Assembly: GCA_944324625.1 (NCBI GenBank)
Contig: CALUWZ010000011.1
Span: 1-19,944, forward strand
Direction of reading: 5' to 3'
DNA from: an uncultured Mailhella sp.
GTDB taxonomy: Bacteria; Desulfobacterota; Desulfovibrionia; Desulfovibrionales; Desulfovibrionaceae
DNA: 19,944 bases
The notes below the pieces were generated by a model. It ran no database searches. It was not told the DNA's origin and was given only the letters and a program-made list of their open reading frames with translations. Each line of letters opens with the position of its first letter. Position 1 is the stretch's first letter. Made by a program: the position numbers and the translations under genes. Shown here piece after piece: positions 8,201 through 14,818 of the stretch.

Positions 8201-8216
8201 ATCGGAACTATCCGAT
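8201..8216 (-). promoter_or_regulatory. Small dyad in the dsrA leader
   Basis: ATCGGA (8201-8206), ACTA, TCCGAT (8211-8216) form a perfect 6-bp inverted repeat about 30 nt upstream of the dsrA start. It lies inside the presumed 5' untranslated leader and could be a hairpin near the ribosome-binding site or a protein-binding site. Confidence 0.3.
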
Positions 8217-8288
8217 TTTGCTTCTAAAAATTACGAAAAAACTTTGCGGAAAAGAAAATACTTTTCTACAATACCTTAACGTACAAGT

Positions 8289-8317
8289 ACAATATATTAT
8301 TTTTGGCTTAATCTCAA
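8289..8317 (-). promoter_or_regulatory. Candidate promoter of dsrAB
   Basis: Read on the minus strand, TTGAGA (8317-8312) is followed after 17 nt by TATTGT (8294-8289). Transcription would start near 8282 and leave a leader of about 110 nt. The tandem hexamers TTGTAC TTGTAC (8292-8281) overlap the -10 and start region, where a regulator could act. The surrounding 220 nt are strongly A+T rich and hold no gene. Confidence 0.4.
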
Positions 8318-8400
8318 CCTTTTTAAAATTAATTTGTTAAAAAAACATAAGTTAAAAAAATAACAATTGGGATTACAGCTTGTTAGCCTGTTAAAAAAGA

Positions 8401-9447
8401 TTAAAAAATCCGTATTTCAAAGGGATTTGCCTTGGCAAGCACGATATTGCGCAGGGGAATGAGGGCGGCATATTCTTCTTTGAGAAAATTTTTGGTGCCG
8501 AAAAGACAGCCCTGCCAGCTTGCGTCAAGAACGATTTTCTGCACGGAGGGCATGGCGGCAATGCTTTGTTTAATTGTTAAAAAAAGGGCATACGCCATGA
8601 TGTCGCTGCCGAGGCCCGGACTGCGCGGGCCTGCCGCAAGATTTTTGTCAAATTCCTGTTCGGGCGCAACGCAAAGCCGTATGACGGGAATGCCGCGCTC
8701 CCATGCAAGGGCCAGAGCCGTTCCGATTGTCTTTATGCACATTTCGTTGCTCCACGGTGCATATTCGCCGCGGCGCATAAGGGACGCAAGGCCGGTTCCC
8801 TCAGGCACAAGGCAGGGATAATAGCGCAGGCAGGCAGGATTTTGCAGCAGGGCTTTTCGGGCGTCTTTCAGAAAAATTTCTTCGGTCTGCAGAGGCAGGC
8901 CTGCCATAAGCTGCATGCCGAGCAAAAAACCGCTGTCCTGTACAGTTCTGCAGGCGGTTTCGGCGGTTTCGGCATCATAGCCCCTTGCGCTTTTGGAAAG
9001 AACACTGCCGTCAAAACTTTGTATGCCGAGTTCGATGAGGTCAAAGCCAGCATTTTTGAGTTTTTCCAGCCGATTGGGATACAGGCTGTCGGGCCGCGTG
9101 GAGCAGCGTCCGAGCAGGGTTTTTCCGCATTGTTCCGCAAGTTTTCTGCAGTCTTTGAAAAAATCAAGGCAAAGGCGGAAATCGTCTTCGTTTACGGCGG
9201 TGAACGTGCCGCCGTAAAAGGCCATGTCAATCAGACCGCTTCGGCACTGTTCAAGAAAAATCGGAAAATCTTTTTTTGCCTGTGCCACGGCCGTGGCTGC
9301 ATTCATTTTTCCCCTGCCCGTCTGGCTTTCCTGCGCGCAGAAAATGCACGTGTGCGGACAGCCCGCAAAGGGAATGAACAGGGGAAAAATTTTTCCCCGC
9401 GGCAGCTTGGGATTGACGGATTTTGTCAGGACGGTTTGGCAGGACAT
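8401..9447 (-). CDS. Elp3-like radical SAM protein
   Basis: This 348-residue protein has the radical SAM motif GCPHTCIFCAQ (C30, C34, C37), which binds the [4Fe-4S] cluster that cleaves S-adenosylmethionine. The following segments YGGTFTAV (about 98) and ELGIQSFD match the Elp3/MiaB/NifB-type radical SAM core. The order and the FIPFAGCPH start resemble the short bacterial Elp3-like proteins (COG1243-type) that lack the C-terminal acetyltransferase domain; at 348 residues there is no room for one. Their substrate is not established, and tRNA modification is only a guess by analogy. The ribosome-binding site is weak (GAG, 9 nt upstream). It lies on the same strand as dsrAB, 230 nt upstream, and I see no convincing terminator between them. 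Confidence 0.85.
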   Translation of the reverse strand: MSCQTVLTKSVNPKLPRGKIFPLFIPFAGCPHTCIFCAQESQTGRGKMNAATAVAQAKKDFPIFLEQCRSGLIDMAFYGGTFTAVNEDDFRLCLDFFKDCRKLAEQCGKTLLGRCSTRPDSLYPNRLEKLKNAGFDLIELGIQSFDGSVLSKSARGYDAETAETACRTVQDSGFLLGMQLMAGLPLQTEEIFLKDARKALLQNPACLRYYPCLVPEGTGLASLMRRGEYAPWSNEMCIKTIGTALALAWERGIPVIRLCVAPEQEFDKNLAAGPRSPGLGSDIMAYALFLTIKQSIAAMPSVQKIVLDASWQGCLFGTKNFLKEEYAALIPLRNIVLAKANPFEIRIF

Positions 9448-9511
9448 TTAAAACTCGTAAAATTTAACTGTATTTATAGAAAAAATAATGGTAATATGCT
9501 TTCTTGAGCTG

Positions 9512-9535
9512 TTAAAACAAATACCGATGTTTTAA
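9512..9535. promoter_or_regulatory. Perfect inverted repeat upstream of the radical SAM gene
   Basis: TTAAAACA (9512-9519), 8-nt spacer AATACCGA, TGTTTTAA (9528-9535). The dyad lies about 65 nt upstream of the minus-strand radical SAM start, in the divergent region shared with the HIT gene. Its size and symmetry fit a dimeric repressor site. Confidence 0.35.
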
Positions 9536-9696
9536 TAATGCATGCTGACTGCACAGGCAAAATTGCTGAGCCGAAGCATTTTGTTTTTTGGAGGCGGAAG
9601 GTTCTGTTTTCTGCCGAAAAAGCGCGCAGCCGCCAATGCCTGTTTTTCCTTGTCTGCGGCTGAGGAAGAAGTTTCCGCAGGTTTTATAAAAATGAC

Positions 9697-9716
9697 TTGA
9701 AAAAAAATATTTTCAA
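9697..9716. promoter_or_regulatory. Inverted repeat upstream of the HIT gene
   Basis: TTGAAAA (9697-9703) and TTTTCAA (9710-9716) form a 7-bp dyad with a 6-nt A/T spacer, ending 30 nt before the HIT start codon. It could be a regulatory site, or a chance symmetry in A/T-rich promoter DNA. Confidence 0.25.
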
Positions 9717-9746
9717 CAGTGCAAGCCTAAGTTTTTTGGAGGAAAT

Positions 9747-10166
9747 ATGCAAGAGAAAGATTGTTTGTTCTGCAAAATCATCCGCGGAGAAATTCCGAGC
9801 GCAAAAGTATACGAAGACGAGCATGTATATGCTTTTTTGGATATAGCACCCGGTTTTCCGGGGCACTGCCTTGTTGTTCCGAAAAATCACTGCCGCAATA
9901 TTTTGGACATTGATCCCAAGGAAGCTGAACATGTGGTCAGGGCTGTGCAGAAAATAGCTCCTGCCGTGATAAAGGCGACCGGAGCCGAGGGGTTCAATGT
10001 CGTGCAGAATAATGAAGAAGCCGCAGGCCAGACCGTTTTTCATGTCCATTTTCACATTATTCCCCGCAAAAAAGGCGACGGTATGAATCTTTGGACGCCA
10101 AGCTCCTATGATTCCATGGAAAAAATGGCAGAGACCGCACAAAAAATTCAGGCTGAAATCCGCTAG
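9747..10166 (+). CDS. HIT-family nucleotide phosphoramidase (HinT-like)
   Basis: This 139-residue cytoplasmic protein belongs to the histidine triad family, whose HinT branch hydrolyses purine nucleoside phosphoramidates such as AMP-lysine. The catalytic triad HVHFH (H99, H101, H103) is intact and followed by IIPR. The N-terminal CLFCKII (C6, C9) together with His48 matches the zinc site of CxxC-type HIT proteins. Its length fits the family. The start ATG has GGAGG 5 nt upstream. It precedes an HU/IHF gene by 108 nt, with a candidate promoter in between, so the two need not be cotranscribed. The in vivo substrate cannot be told from sequence. Confidence 0.93.
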   Translation: MQEKDCLFCKIIRGEIPSAKVYEDEHVYAFLDIAPGFPGHCLVVPKNHCRNILDIDPKEAEHVVRAVQKIAPAVIKATGAEGFNVVQNNEEAAGQTVFHVHFHIIPRKKGDGMNLWTPSSYDSMEKMAETAQKIQAEIR

Positions 10167-10222
10167 TTTTTTTGCCGCTGCGCGCAGGCATTTAATTTTT
10201 TTTGCATATTGAAAAATTTAAC

Positions 10223-10251
10223 TTGCAAAATAAGAATGTTATGCGTATTAA
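10223..10251 (+). promoter_or_regulatory. Candidate promoter of the HU/IHF gene
   Basis: TTGCAA (10223-10228) and TATTAA (10246-10251) are separated by 17 nt and lie 23 nt before the start codon. An overlapping alternative begins with TTGAAA at 10209. Confidence 0.4.
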
Positions 10252-10274
10252 AAAAGGGCAATTCGGAGGTTTAC

Positions 10275-10571
10275 ATGAATAAAGCACTGACCAAAGCAGA
10301 TATCGTTGAATCCATTTATGCTCAGACCGAAAAAAACAGAGCAGAAGTAAAAAATATTGTGGAAACGTTGCTTACGCTTATGAAACAGTCCATTAAAAAG
10401 GATCATGCTCTTTTGATCAGCGGTTTCGGCAAATTTGAAGCCTATGACAAAAAAGCCCGCAAAGGCCGCAATCCCCAGACCAACGCTTCCATTACCCTTC
10501 CTCCCCGTAAAGTTGTTGTTTTCCGTTTGTCACGCAAATTCCGTGCGGAACTCAACGGCGAAGAAGCATAA
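10275..10571 (+). CDS. HU/IHF-family DNA-binding protein
   Basis: This 98-residue nucleoid protein binds and bends DNA as a dimer. The N-terminal helices ([14 protein letters not shown]) are followed by the core [23 protein letters not shown], with the intercalating proline at position 67 in the GRNPQT arm tip, and by the closing [17 protein letters not shown]. The length and the acidic C-terminal end (NGEEA) are typical. The spacing resembles IHF-alpha about as much as HU, so the subtype is left open. The start is ATG 10275 with GGAGG 6 nt upstream; codons back to 10209 have no ribosome-binding site and cross the promoter. A strong terminator follows directly. Confidence 0.93.
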   Translation: MNKALTKADIVESIYAQTEKNRAEVKNIVETLLTLMKQSIKKDHALLISGFGKFEAYDKKARKGRNPQTNASITLPPRKVVVFRLSRKFRAELNGEEA

Positions 10572-10594
10572 GAACTGCAGTCGACTGAATTTTG

Positions 10595-10623
10595 AAAGTG
10601 CGGGCATTCCGCACTTTTTTTTT
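10595..10623 (+). terminator. Rho-independent terminator after the HU/IHF gene
   Basis: AAAGTGCGG (10595-10603), GCATT loop, CCGCACTTT (10609-10617), then T to 10623. The perfect 9-bp stem separates this gene from the envelope operon. Confidence 0.9.
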
Positions 10624-10692
10624 ATGCTTTTGCATTGTTGCGGATTAAAACCCGCTGACGCTGACGGAAATTTTTGCGGAACATTTTGCCGT

Positions 10693-10721
10693 TTTACAAA
10701 AAATGTTTTTTTTTGTATGCT
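10693..10721 (+). promoter_or_regulatory. Candidate promoter of the kdsA-lpt operon
   Basis: TTTACA (10693-10698) and TATGCT (10716-10721) have the ideal 17-nt spacing. They lie between the upstream terminator and the kdsA ribosome-binding site, so this probably drives the whole operon from kdsA onward. Confidence 0.45.
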
Positions 10722-10740
10722 GGAAAAAATGAGGACAGGT

Positions 10741-11547
10741 ATGAATACATTATATACAGCTTTTAAAACAAAACATTTTATTTTTGCGGGTCCATGCGCT
10801 TTGGAAGAGTATTCCATGGCCCTTGACGTTGCGCATAAAGTCAGGGAAGTTTCGGAAAAATACCGGCTTGCGGCCGTGTTCAAAAGTTCCTTTGACAAGG
10901 CAAACCGCACTTCTGCCCAAGGGTTCAGAGGCCACGGCATGAAAAAAGGTTTGGAATGGCTTGCCAGAATCAAGGAAGAAACAGGCCTGCCCGTGGTGAC
11001 GGACATTCACCTGCCCGAACAGGCGGCACCCGTGGCGGAAGTTGCCGATGTTCTGCAGATTCCCGCCTTTTTGTGCCGTCAGACGGATTTGCTGGAGGCT
11101 GCCGCCAAAACAGGAGCAATAGTTAATGTGAAAAAAGGCCAGTTTCTTGCGCCGTGGGATATGGAGCAGGTGAAAAACAAACTGCAGAGTTTCGGCAATG
11201 ATCAGATTTTGCTGACGGAGCGGGGCGCAAGTTTCGGGTACAACAATTTGGTAGTGGATTTCCGTTCTCTGCCCATTATGCAGAACATGGGCGTGCCCGT
11301 GCTGTTTGACGCCACCCATTCCGTGCAGATTCCGGGCGGTCAGGGCACAAGCTCAGGCGGACGGCGTGAATTTATCGCAGGCCTTGCGCGGGCTGCTGCG
11401 GCCATGGGTGTAAACGGCGTATTTTTTGAAACGCACCCCAATCCCGACAAAGCGCTTTGCGACGGCCCCAATTCCCTGCCGCTTGCCAAGTTTGAGCAAA
11501 TGGTCGGCGAACTGGTGCAGCTTTGGAATATTCCGAGTCAAATGTAA
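10741..11547 (+). CDS. kdsA: 3-deoxy-8-phosphooctulonate synthase (metal-dependent type)
   Basis: This 268-residue cytoplasmic enzyme condenses phosphoenolpyruvate with arabinose 5-phosphate to Kdo-8-phosphate for the lipopolysaccharide core. Motifs present are AGPCALEE (16-23), [12 protein letters not shown] (47-58), FLCRQTDLL (110-118), [12 protein letters not shown] (130-141) and DATHSVQ (190-196). Cys19, His193, Glu230 and Asp241 have exactly the spacing of the four metal ligands in the Aquifex enzyme, so this is the metal-dependent class and not the E. coli metal-free type, which has Asn in place of the Cys. The usual TDVHEP reads TDIHLP here. ATG 10741 has GAGG 6 nt upstream; extension back to 10435 overlaps the previous gene and its terminator. 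The next gene starts 12 nt after the stop. Confidence 0.96.
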   Translation: MNTLYTAFKTKHFIFAGPCALEEYSMALDVAHKVREVSEKYRLAAVFKSSFDKANRTSAQGFRGHGMKKGLEWLARIKEETGLPVVTDIHLPEQAAPVAEVADVLQIPAFLCRQTDLLEAAAKTGAIVNVKKGQFLAPWDMEQVKNKLQSFGNDQILLTERGASFGYNNLVVDFRSLPIMQNMGVPVLFDATHSVQIPGGQGTSSGGRREFIAGLARAAAAMGVNGVFFETHPNPDKALCDGPNSLPLAKFEQMVGELVQLWNIPSQM

Positions 11548-11559
11548 CAGCATACGATT

Positions 11560-12123
11560 ATGAAAAAAATAGAATTTCAGCATGCCGATATAAGCCGTCT
11601 GGACGCCGAAACCGTGGAAAGGGCCAAGAAAGTCAAGTTTCTTGTGCTCGATATCGACGGCGTGTGCACCAACGGTTTTTTATATATCAACAGTCAGGGC
11701 GAAACCGTCAAAACCTTTCACGTGCATGACGGCATAGGCATAAAAACAGCGTTTATGGCAGGCATAGGCGTGGGCATCATTACGGGCCGCAGGGACCCCT
11801 GCGTGGAAGCCCGCATGCGTCCCCTCGGCGTGGAAGAATATTACTGCGGTTTTTACAGCAAATTGGAGCCGCTTGAACTCATAGCCAAAAATCAGAACAT
11901 CACGTTTGAGGAAATGGCATATTTGGGTGACGATATTATTGACCTTGACCCGCTGCTGCGCGTGGGCCTGCCCTGCGCCGTGGCAAACGCACGGGAAGAG
12001 GTCAAGGCCGCGGCGTCCCTTGTCACAAAAACGAAGGGCGGTGACGGCGCCGTGCGCGAACTTGTGGAAATTTTGCTTGCCTGTCAGGAAAAACAGCCTG
12101 CCCCGTATTACTGGATTCATTAA
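11560..12123 (+). CDS. kdsC: KdsC-like HAD phosphatase (Kdo-8-phosphate phosphatase)
   Basis: This 187-residue member of the small C0-type HAD phosphatases removes phosphate from Kdo-8-phosphate, the step after KdsA. HAD motif I is LDIDGVCTNG (Asp31 nucleophile, Asp33), motif II is IITGR (74-77 region), Lys101 is motif III, and LGDDIIDL (Asp124, Asp125) is motif IV. The C-terminal GGDGAVRE (160-167) matches the KdsC tail that closes the neighbouring active site in the tetramer. The position directly after kdsA supports the assignment. There is no clear ribosome-binding site, so translation is probably coupled to kdsA. The stop TAA shares its last base with the ATG of lptC (TAATG). Confidence 0.93.
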   Translation: MKKIEFQHADISRLDAETVERAKKVKFLVLDIDGVCTNGFLYINSQGETVKTFHVHDGIGIKTAFMAGIGVGIITGRRDPCVEARMRPLGVEEYYCGFYSKLEPLELIAKNQNITFEEMAYLGDDIIDLDPLLRVGLPCAVANAREEVKAAASLVTKTKGGDGAVRELVEILLACQEKQPAPYYWIH

Positions 12124-12947
12124 TGACGGAAGAAAAGAAAAACAATATCAAGCAGATGAATGTCAAAGAAAAGAAGGATAAAAAAATCCATCCTTTTCTT
12201 TTTCTGCTTCTTCTGGCAGGGATTGGCTTCGGCATTTTTCGGTTTTGGCAGGAGTGGTTTGAAAAATCGCAGGCAAGGCGTTTGGAAGACATTGTTCAGT
12301 CCCAAGACATTGCCCAGCTTATAACGGGCGAGGGCTTCAATAAAAAAGCTTTTTCCGAAGAGCTGGAAAATCTGAAAAATGTTCACAGAAAAGAACGCGG
12401 CCTCAAGGAAAATCTGAAAGACGTCGTGCAGGCTTTTGCCGATATTCCTGATTTCGGGGATGACGACGTGGGGCTTGCCATGAAAGGCATACAGGTTTCC
12501 CAAGGCGAAAAGGGAACGGAGGAATGGCGCCTTTTTGCGGACTGGGCAACCATGCGCAGAAAAACAGGCGTTCTGCAGGTGGAAAATCCGCTCATGTGGC
12601 ACAGGGTCGGTGAAGGCACAGTGCTTTTTGAAGGCGGAAAAAGCAAAACCATGCTTCTGCAGGACGATGCAGAAAAAATATCCATTAAATCCGATCACGG
12701 CATTGTGTATGACAACAATACCAAAGTGCTGCTGCAGGATAATGTCAGCGCCTCACAAAACGCCAACAGGGTGGAAGGCCCGTTTTTGAGCTATAACAGC
12801 ACGGAACGCATAGCCGTATTTCCTGAAAAAGCAGATTTTCAGGGTGAAGGAATTTCAGGCAGTGCGGAAATTTTATCATGGAATATGCGCAGCAATAAGA
12901 TTTATGGAACGGGCAATGTTGAAGTGGAATGGCTTCCGCAGGATTAA
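12123..12947 (+). CDS. lptC: LPS export protein LptC, long form
   Basis: This 274-residue protein is the bitopic inner-membrane part of the Lpt bridge that passes lipopolysaccharide from LptBFG to LptA. It has a charged N-terminus (EKKNNIKQMNVKEKKDKK), one membrane segment at about 23-42, and a periplasmic part. Residues about 45-110 form a helical, charged insert absent from E. coli LptC (about 190 residues). From about 115 onward a beta-rich LptC domain is visible (AMKGIQVSQGEKGTEEWRL...WATM, VYDNNTKVLLQDNVSAS, GTGNVEVEW). Assignment rests on this C-terminal pattern and on position before lptA and lptB, since LptC sequences diverge strongly. It overlaps the kdsC stop by one base. Confidence 0.85.
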   Translation: MTEEKKNNIKQMNVKEKKDKKIHPFLFLLLLAGIGFGIFRFWQEWFEKSQARRLEDIVQSQDIAQLITGEGFNKKAFSEELENLKNVHRKERGLKENLKDVVQAFADIPDFGDDDVGLAMKGIQVSQGEKGTEEWRLFADWATMRRKTGVLQVENPLMWHRVGEGTVLFEGGKSKTMLLQDDAEKISIKSDHGIVYDNNTKVLLQDNVSASQNANRVEGPFLSYNSTERIAVFPEKADFQGEGISGSAEILSWNMRSNKIYGTGNVEVEWLPQD

Positions 12948-12952
12948 GCTTC

Positions 12953-12970
12953 TGCGGTCTGCGGACTGCA
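12953..12970 (+). other. Hairpin just after lptC
   Basis: TGCGGTC (12953-12959) pairs with GACTGCA (12964-12970), one G-T pair, around a TGCG loop. It follows the lptC stop by 5 nt and has no T-run, so it is not a normal terminator. It might adjust the transcript level between lptC and the downstream genes. Confidence 0.3.
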
Positions 12971-13047
12971 CGGCGGATTAAGCCGTTCAAAAAATTAATA
13001 ATGACCCGAAAACTGAGATTTGATTTTTAACCAAAGGATTTGCCGTA

Positions 13048-13413
13048 ATGCAGAATGTTTTTGCAGCCCTTTTTAAGACAGCGCTGTTCCGCGGTGCATG
13101 TTTTGCGGTTTTGCTGTGCAGTTTTGCCGTATTTGCCGCATTGCCCGCACAGGCGGGCAAAATCGCCGGGGACTGCACGTATAACGGTATTCCGCTGTAC
13201 GGCAAAGTGAAAATAGTGGACAGTTTTGCGGACATAAAAATAAAGCCCGCGGGCAGTTTTGCCGATATCAGGGTTAAAAAGGTGCGCGGCTTTGCAGATG
13301 CGTGCGGAGAGTGGGAGATTGTGGACAGTTTTCCTGATTTTACCGTAGAATTTGTGAACGCATTTCCTGATATCACCGTAAAATTTACGGACAGTTTTCC
13401 GGGGCTTGAATAA
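13048..13413 (+). CDS. Small exported repeat protein, resembling the DUF6150 / septoil-knot family
   Basis: This is a 121-residue protein of unknown function. Residues 1-36 look like a signal peptide (FRGACFAVLLCSFAVFAALPAQA, cleavage after AQA). The mature part starts KIAGDCTYNGIPLYGKVKIVDSF and continues as six units of about eleven residues. Each unit is a short beta-like stretch ending in SFAD, GFAD, SFPD, AFPD or SFPG, with one conserved Cys before GEW in the middle. From memory this matches small proteins annotated as DUF6150 or '7(1) septoil knot domain', for which structure prediction gives a deep seven-crossing knot. Two cysteines (in GDC and DACG) could form a disulfide. AAGGA lies about 10 nt upstream of the ATG. 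It sits between lptC and lptA on the same strand, an unusual place. A role in the periplasm is inferred from the signal peptide; its job in the Lpt pathway is unknown. Confidence 0.8.
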   Translation: MQNVFAALFKTALFRGACFAVLLCSFAVFAALPAQAGKIAGDCTYNGIPLYGKVKIVDSFADIKIKPAGSFADIRVKKVRGFADACGEWEIVDSFPDFTVEFVNAFPDITVKFTDSFPGLE

Positions 13414-13468
13414 ATCCTGTTCGGTCGGCAAACCGTCAGGCTGAGAGAATAAACAACAGAGTGAAAAA

Positions 13469-14032
13469 ATGAAAAAAATACCGGTACTCTTTATGATGTT
13501 GGGCGTGTTTTTCTGCACGCAGGCGCTGGCTGCCGATCCCTTTGCGGGAAAAAACGATTTGCCCGTAAAAATTAATGCCGATGACATGGAATACGATATA
13601 AACCGCAGTCAGGTGACCTTTACGGGCAATGTGGTGGTCGTGCGCGGGGATTTCCGCATGACGGCGCCGAAAATGACCATATTTTTGAAGCAGACAGGTC
13701 AAAAAACACAGGTGGATGTGCCCCATGAAAATATTCCGCTGACAGGAAAGGCGGAAAAAAATACCCAAAGCGTGGCTGCGCAGAACAAAATAGAAAAAAT
13801 CGAAGCTTACGGCGGCGTGCGTTTTAAATTTGAAACCCAGTCGGGCAAATCCGAGACAGCCACGTATAATGCCGCAAAAGGGGTTTTGACCATGAAGGGC
13901 AATCCCGAAGTGCAGGACGGCAGCAACTCCATTAAGGGTGATACCATTTTATATTATTTGTATGAACGCCGCAGTGAAGTGGTGGGTTCAGGCAAAAAAC
14001 GGGTAGAGGCAATTTTTGAACCGAACAAGTAA
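13469..14032 (+). CDS. lptA: LPS transport periplasmic protein LptA
   Basis: This 187-residue periplasmic protein is the bridge unit that shields lipid A on its way to LptDE. A signal peptide covers about residues 1-22 (MKKIPVLFMMLGVFFCTQALA). The OstA-type domain begins with LPVKINADDMEYDINRSQVTFTGNV and shows the repeated beta strands of the jelly-roll (GDFRMTAPKMTIFL, KIEKIEAYGGVRF, SGKSETATYNAAKGVLTM). Length matches the E. coli protein (185). The ribosome-binding site is weak (GAG). The gene lies 55 nt after the small repeat protein and 37 nt before lptB. Confidence 0.94.
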   Translation: MKKIPVLFMMLGVFFCTQALAADPFAGKNDLPVKINADDMEYDINRSQVTFTGNVVVVRGDFRMTAPKMTIFLKQTGQKTQVDVPHENIPLTGKAEKNTQSVAAQNKIEKIEAYGGVRFKFETQSGKSETATYNAAKGVLTMKGNPEVQDGSNSIKGDTILYYLYERRSEVVGSGKKRVEAIFEPNK

Positions 14033-14069
14033 AATCGGTGATAAAAAATTACTCCATGCAGGAAAAACT

Positions 14070-14798
14070 ATGAAAGCAACACTTACAGGCGAACATTTGG
14101 CAAAAACCTATGGTGCGCGCCAAGTTGTCCGCGACGTAAACATTCAGATAGAACAGGGCGAGATTGTAGGGCTTCTGGGACCGAACGGCGCGGGGAAAAC
14201 AACGTCTTTTTACATGCTTACGGGCATTATCAAAGCCACGCGGGGCAGAATTTTATATAACGGCGAAGATATAACTTCTTGGGCTTTGTATAAGCGCGCG
14301 CGGGTGGGCATAAGCTATCTTCCGCAGGAAAGTTCCGTATTTAAGAGCCTGACCGTGAAAGAAAATATAAAAATCGTCATGGAATACACCAATCTTTCCA
14401 AAAAAGCGCAGGAAGAAAAAATTTACAGCCTTTTGGACGAGTTCGGCCTGACCCGGCTGGAAAAATCCCATGCTTCCTATCTGTCGGGCGGTGAGCGCAG
14501 ACGTCTTGAAATTGCCCGCTGTCTTGTGCATGACCCGTCCTTCATTTTGCTTGACGAACCCTTTGCGGGCATTGACCCCCTTGCGGTCGGCGATATTCAG
14601 GATTTGATACGCCGCCTGAAAGAACGCGGCATAGGCGTTTTGATTTCTGACCATAACGTGCGTGAAACCCTGTCTATCTGCGACAGGGCCTCCATTATGC
14701 ATGACGGCATTCTGCTGCTTTCAGGCACGCCGGAAGAACTTGTCAACAACGAAAAAGCCCGTGAAATTTATTTGGGCGATAATTTCTATATGCAATAG
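14070..14798 (+). CDS. lptB: LPS export ABC transporter ATPase LptB
   Basis: This 242-residue cytoplasmic ATPase drives lipopolysaccharide extraction by LptFG. All ABC motifs are intact: Walker A GPNGAGKT (37-44), Q-loop LPQES (Gln86), signature LSGGE (138-142), Walker B FILLDEP with Glu163, and switch His195 (SDHN). The LptB-specific GERRRLEIARCL and FAGIDP are present. The start is ATG 14070 with AGGA 6 nt upstream; a TTG at 14016 would overlap lptA without a ribosome-binding site. lptF and lptG are not in the window, as is common, and must lie elsewhere. Confidence 0.97.
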   Translation: MKATLTGEHLAKTYGARQVVRDVNIQIEQGEIVGLLGPNGAGKTTSFYMLTGIIKATRGRILYNGEDITSWALYKRARVGISYLPQESSVFKSLTVKENIKIVMEYTNLSKKAQEEKIYSLLDEFGLTRLEKSHASYLSGGERRRLEIARCLVHDPSFILLDEPFAGIDPLAVGDIQDLIRRLKERGIGVLISDHNVRETLSICDRASIMHDGILLLSGTPEELVNNEKAREIYLGDNFYMQ

Positions 14799-14818
14799 CA
14801 AACAGAATTTTGCATACT

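Noticed and set aside
8336..8398. Three copies of GTTAAAAAA upstream of dsrA
   Set aside because: In a strongly A-rich stretch such copies arise easily. They could be promoter-upstream A-tracts, but spacing (15 and 39 nt) shows no regular pattern.
9538..9663. 41-codon frame between the radical SAM and HIT genes
   Set aside because: No ribosome-binding site, and composition unlike a conserved small protein. The CAGCCGC/GCGGCTG symmetry within it has a 22-nt loop and no T-run.
12947..13048. A terminator or break in the operon between lptC and the small repeat protein
   Set aside because: The hairpin at 12953 is weak and lacks a T-run, so I keep the genes in one operon.
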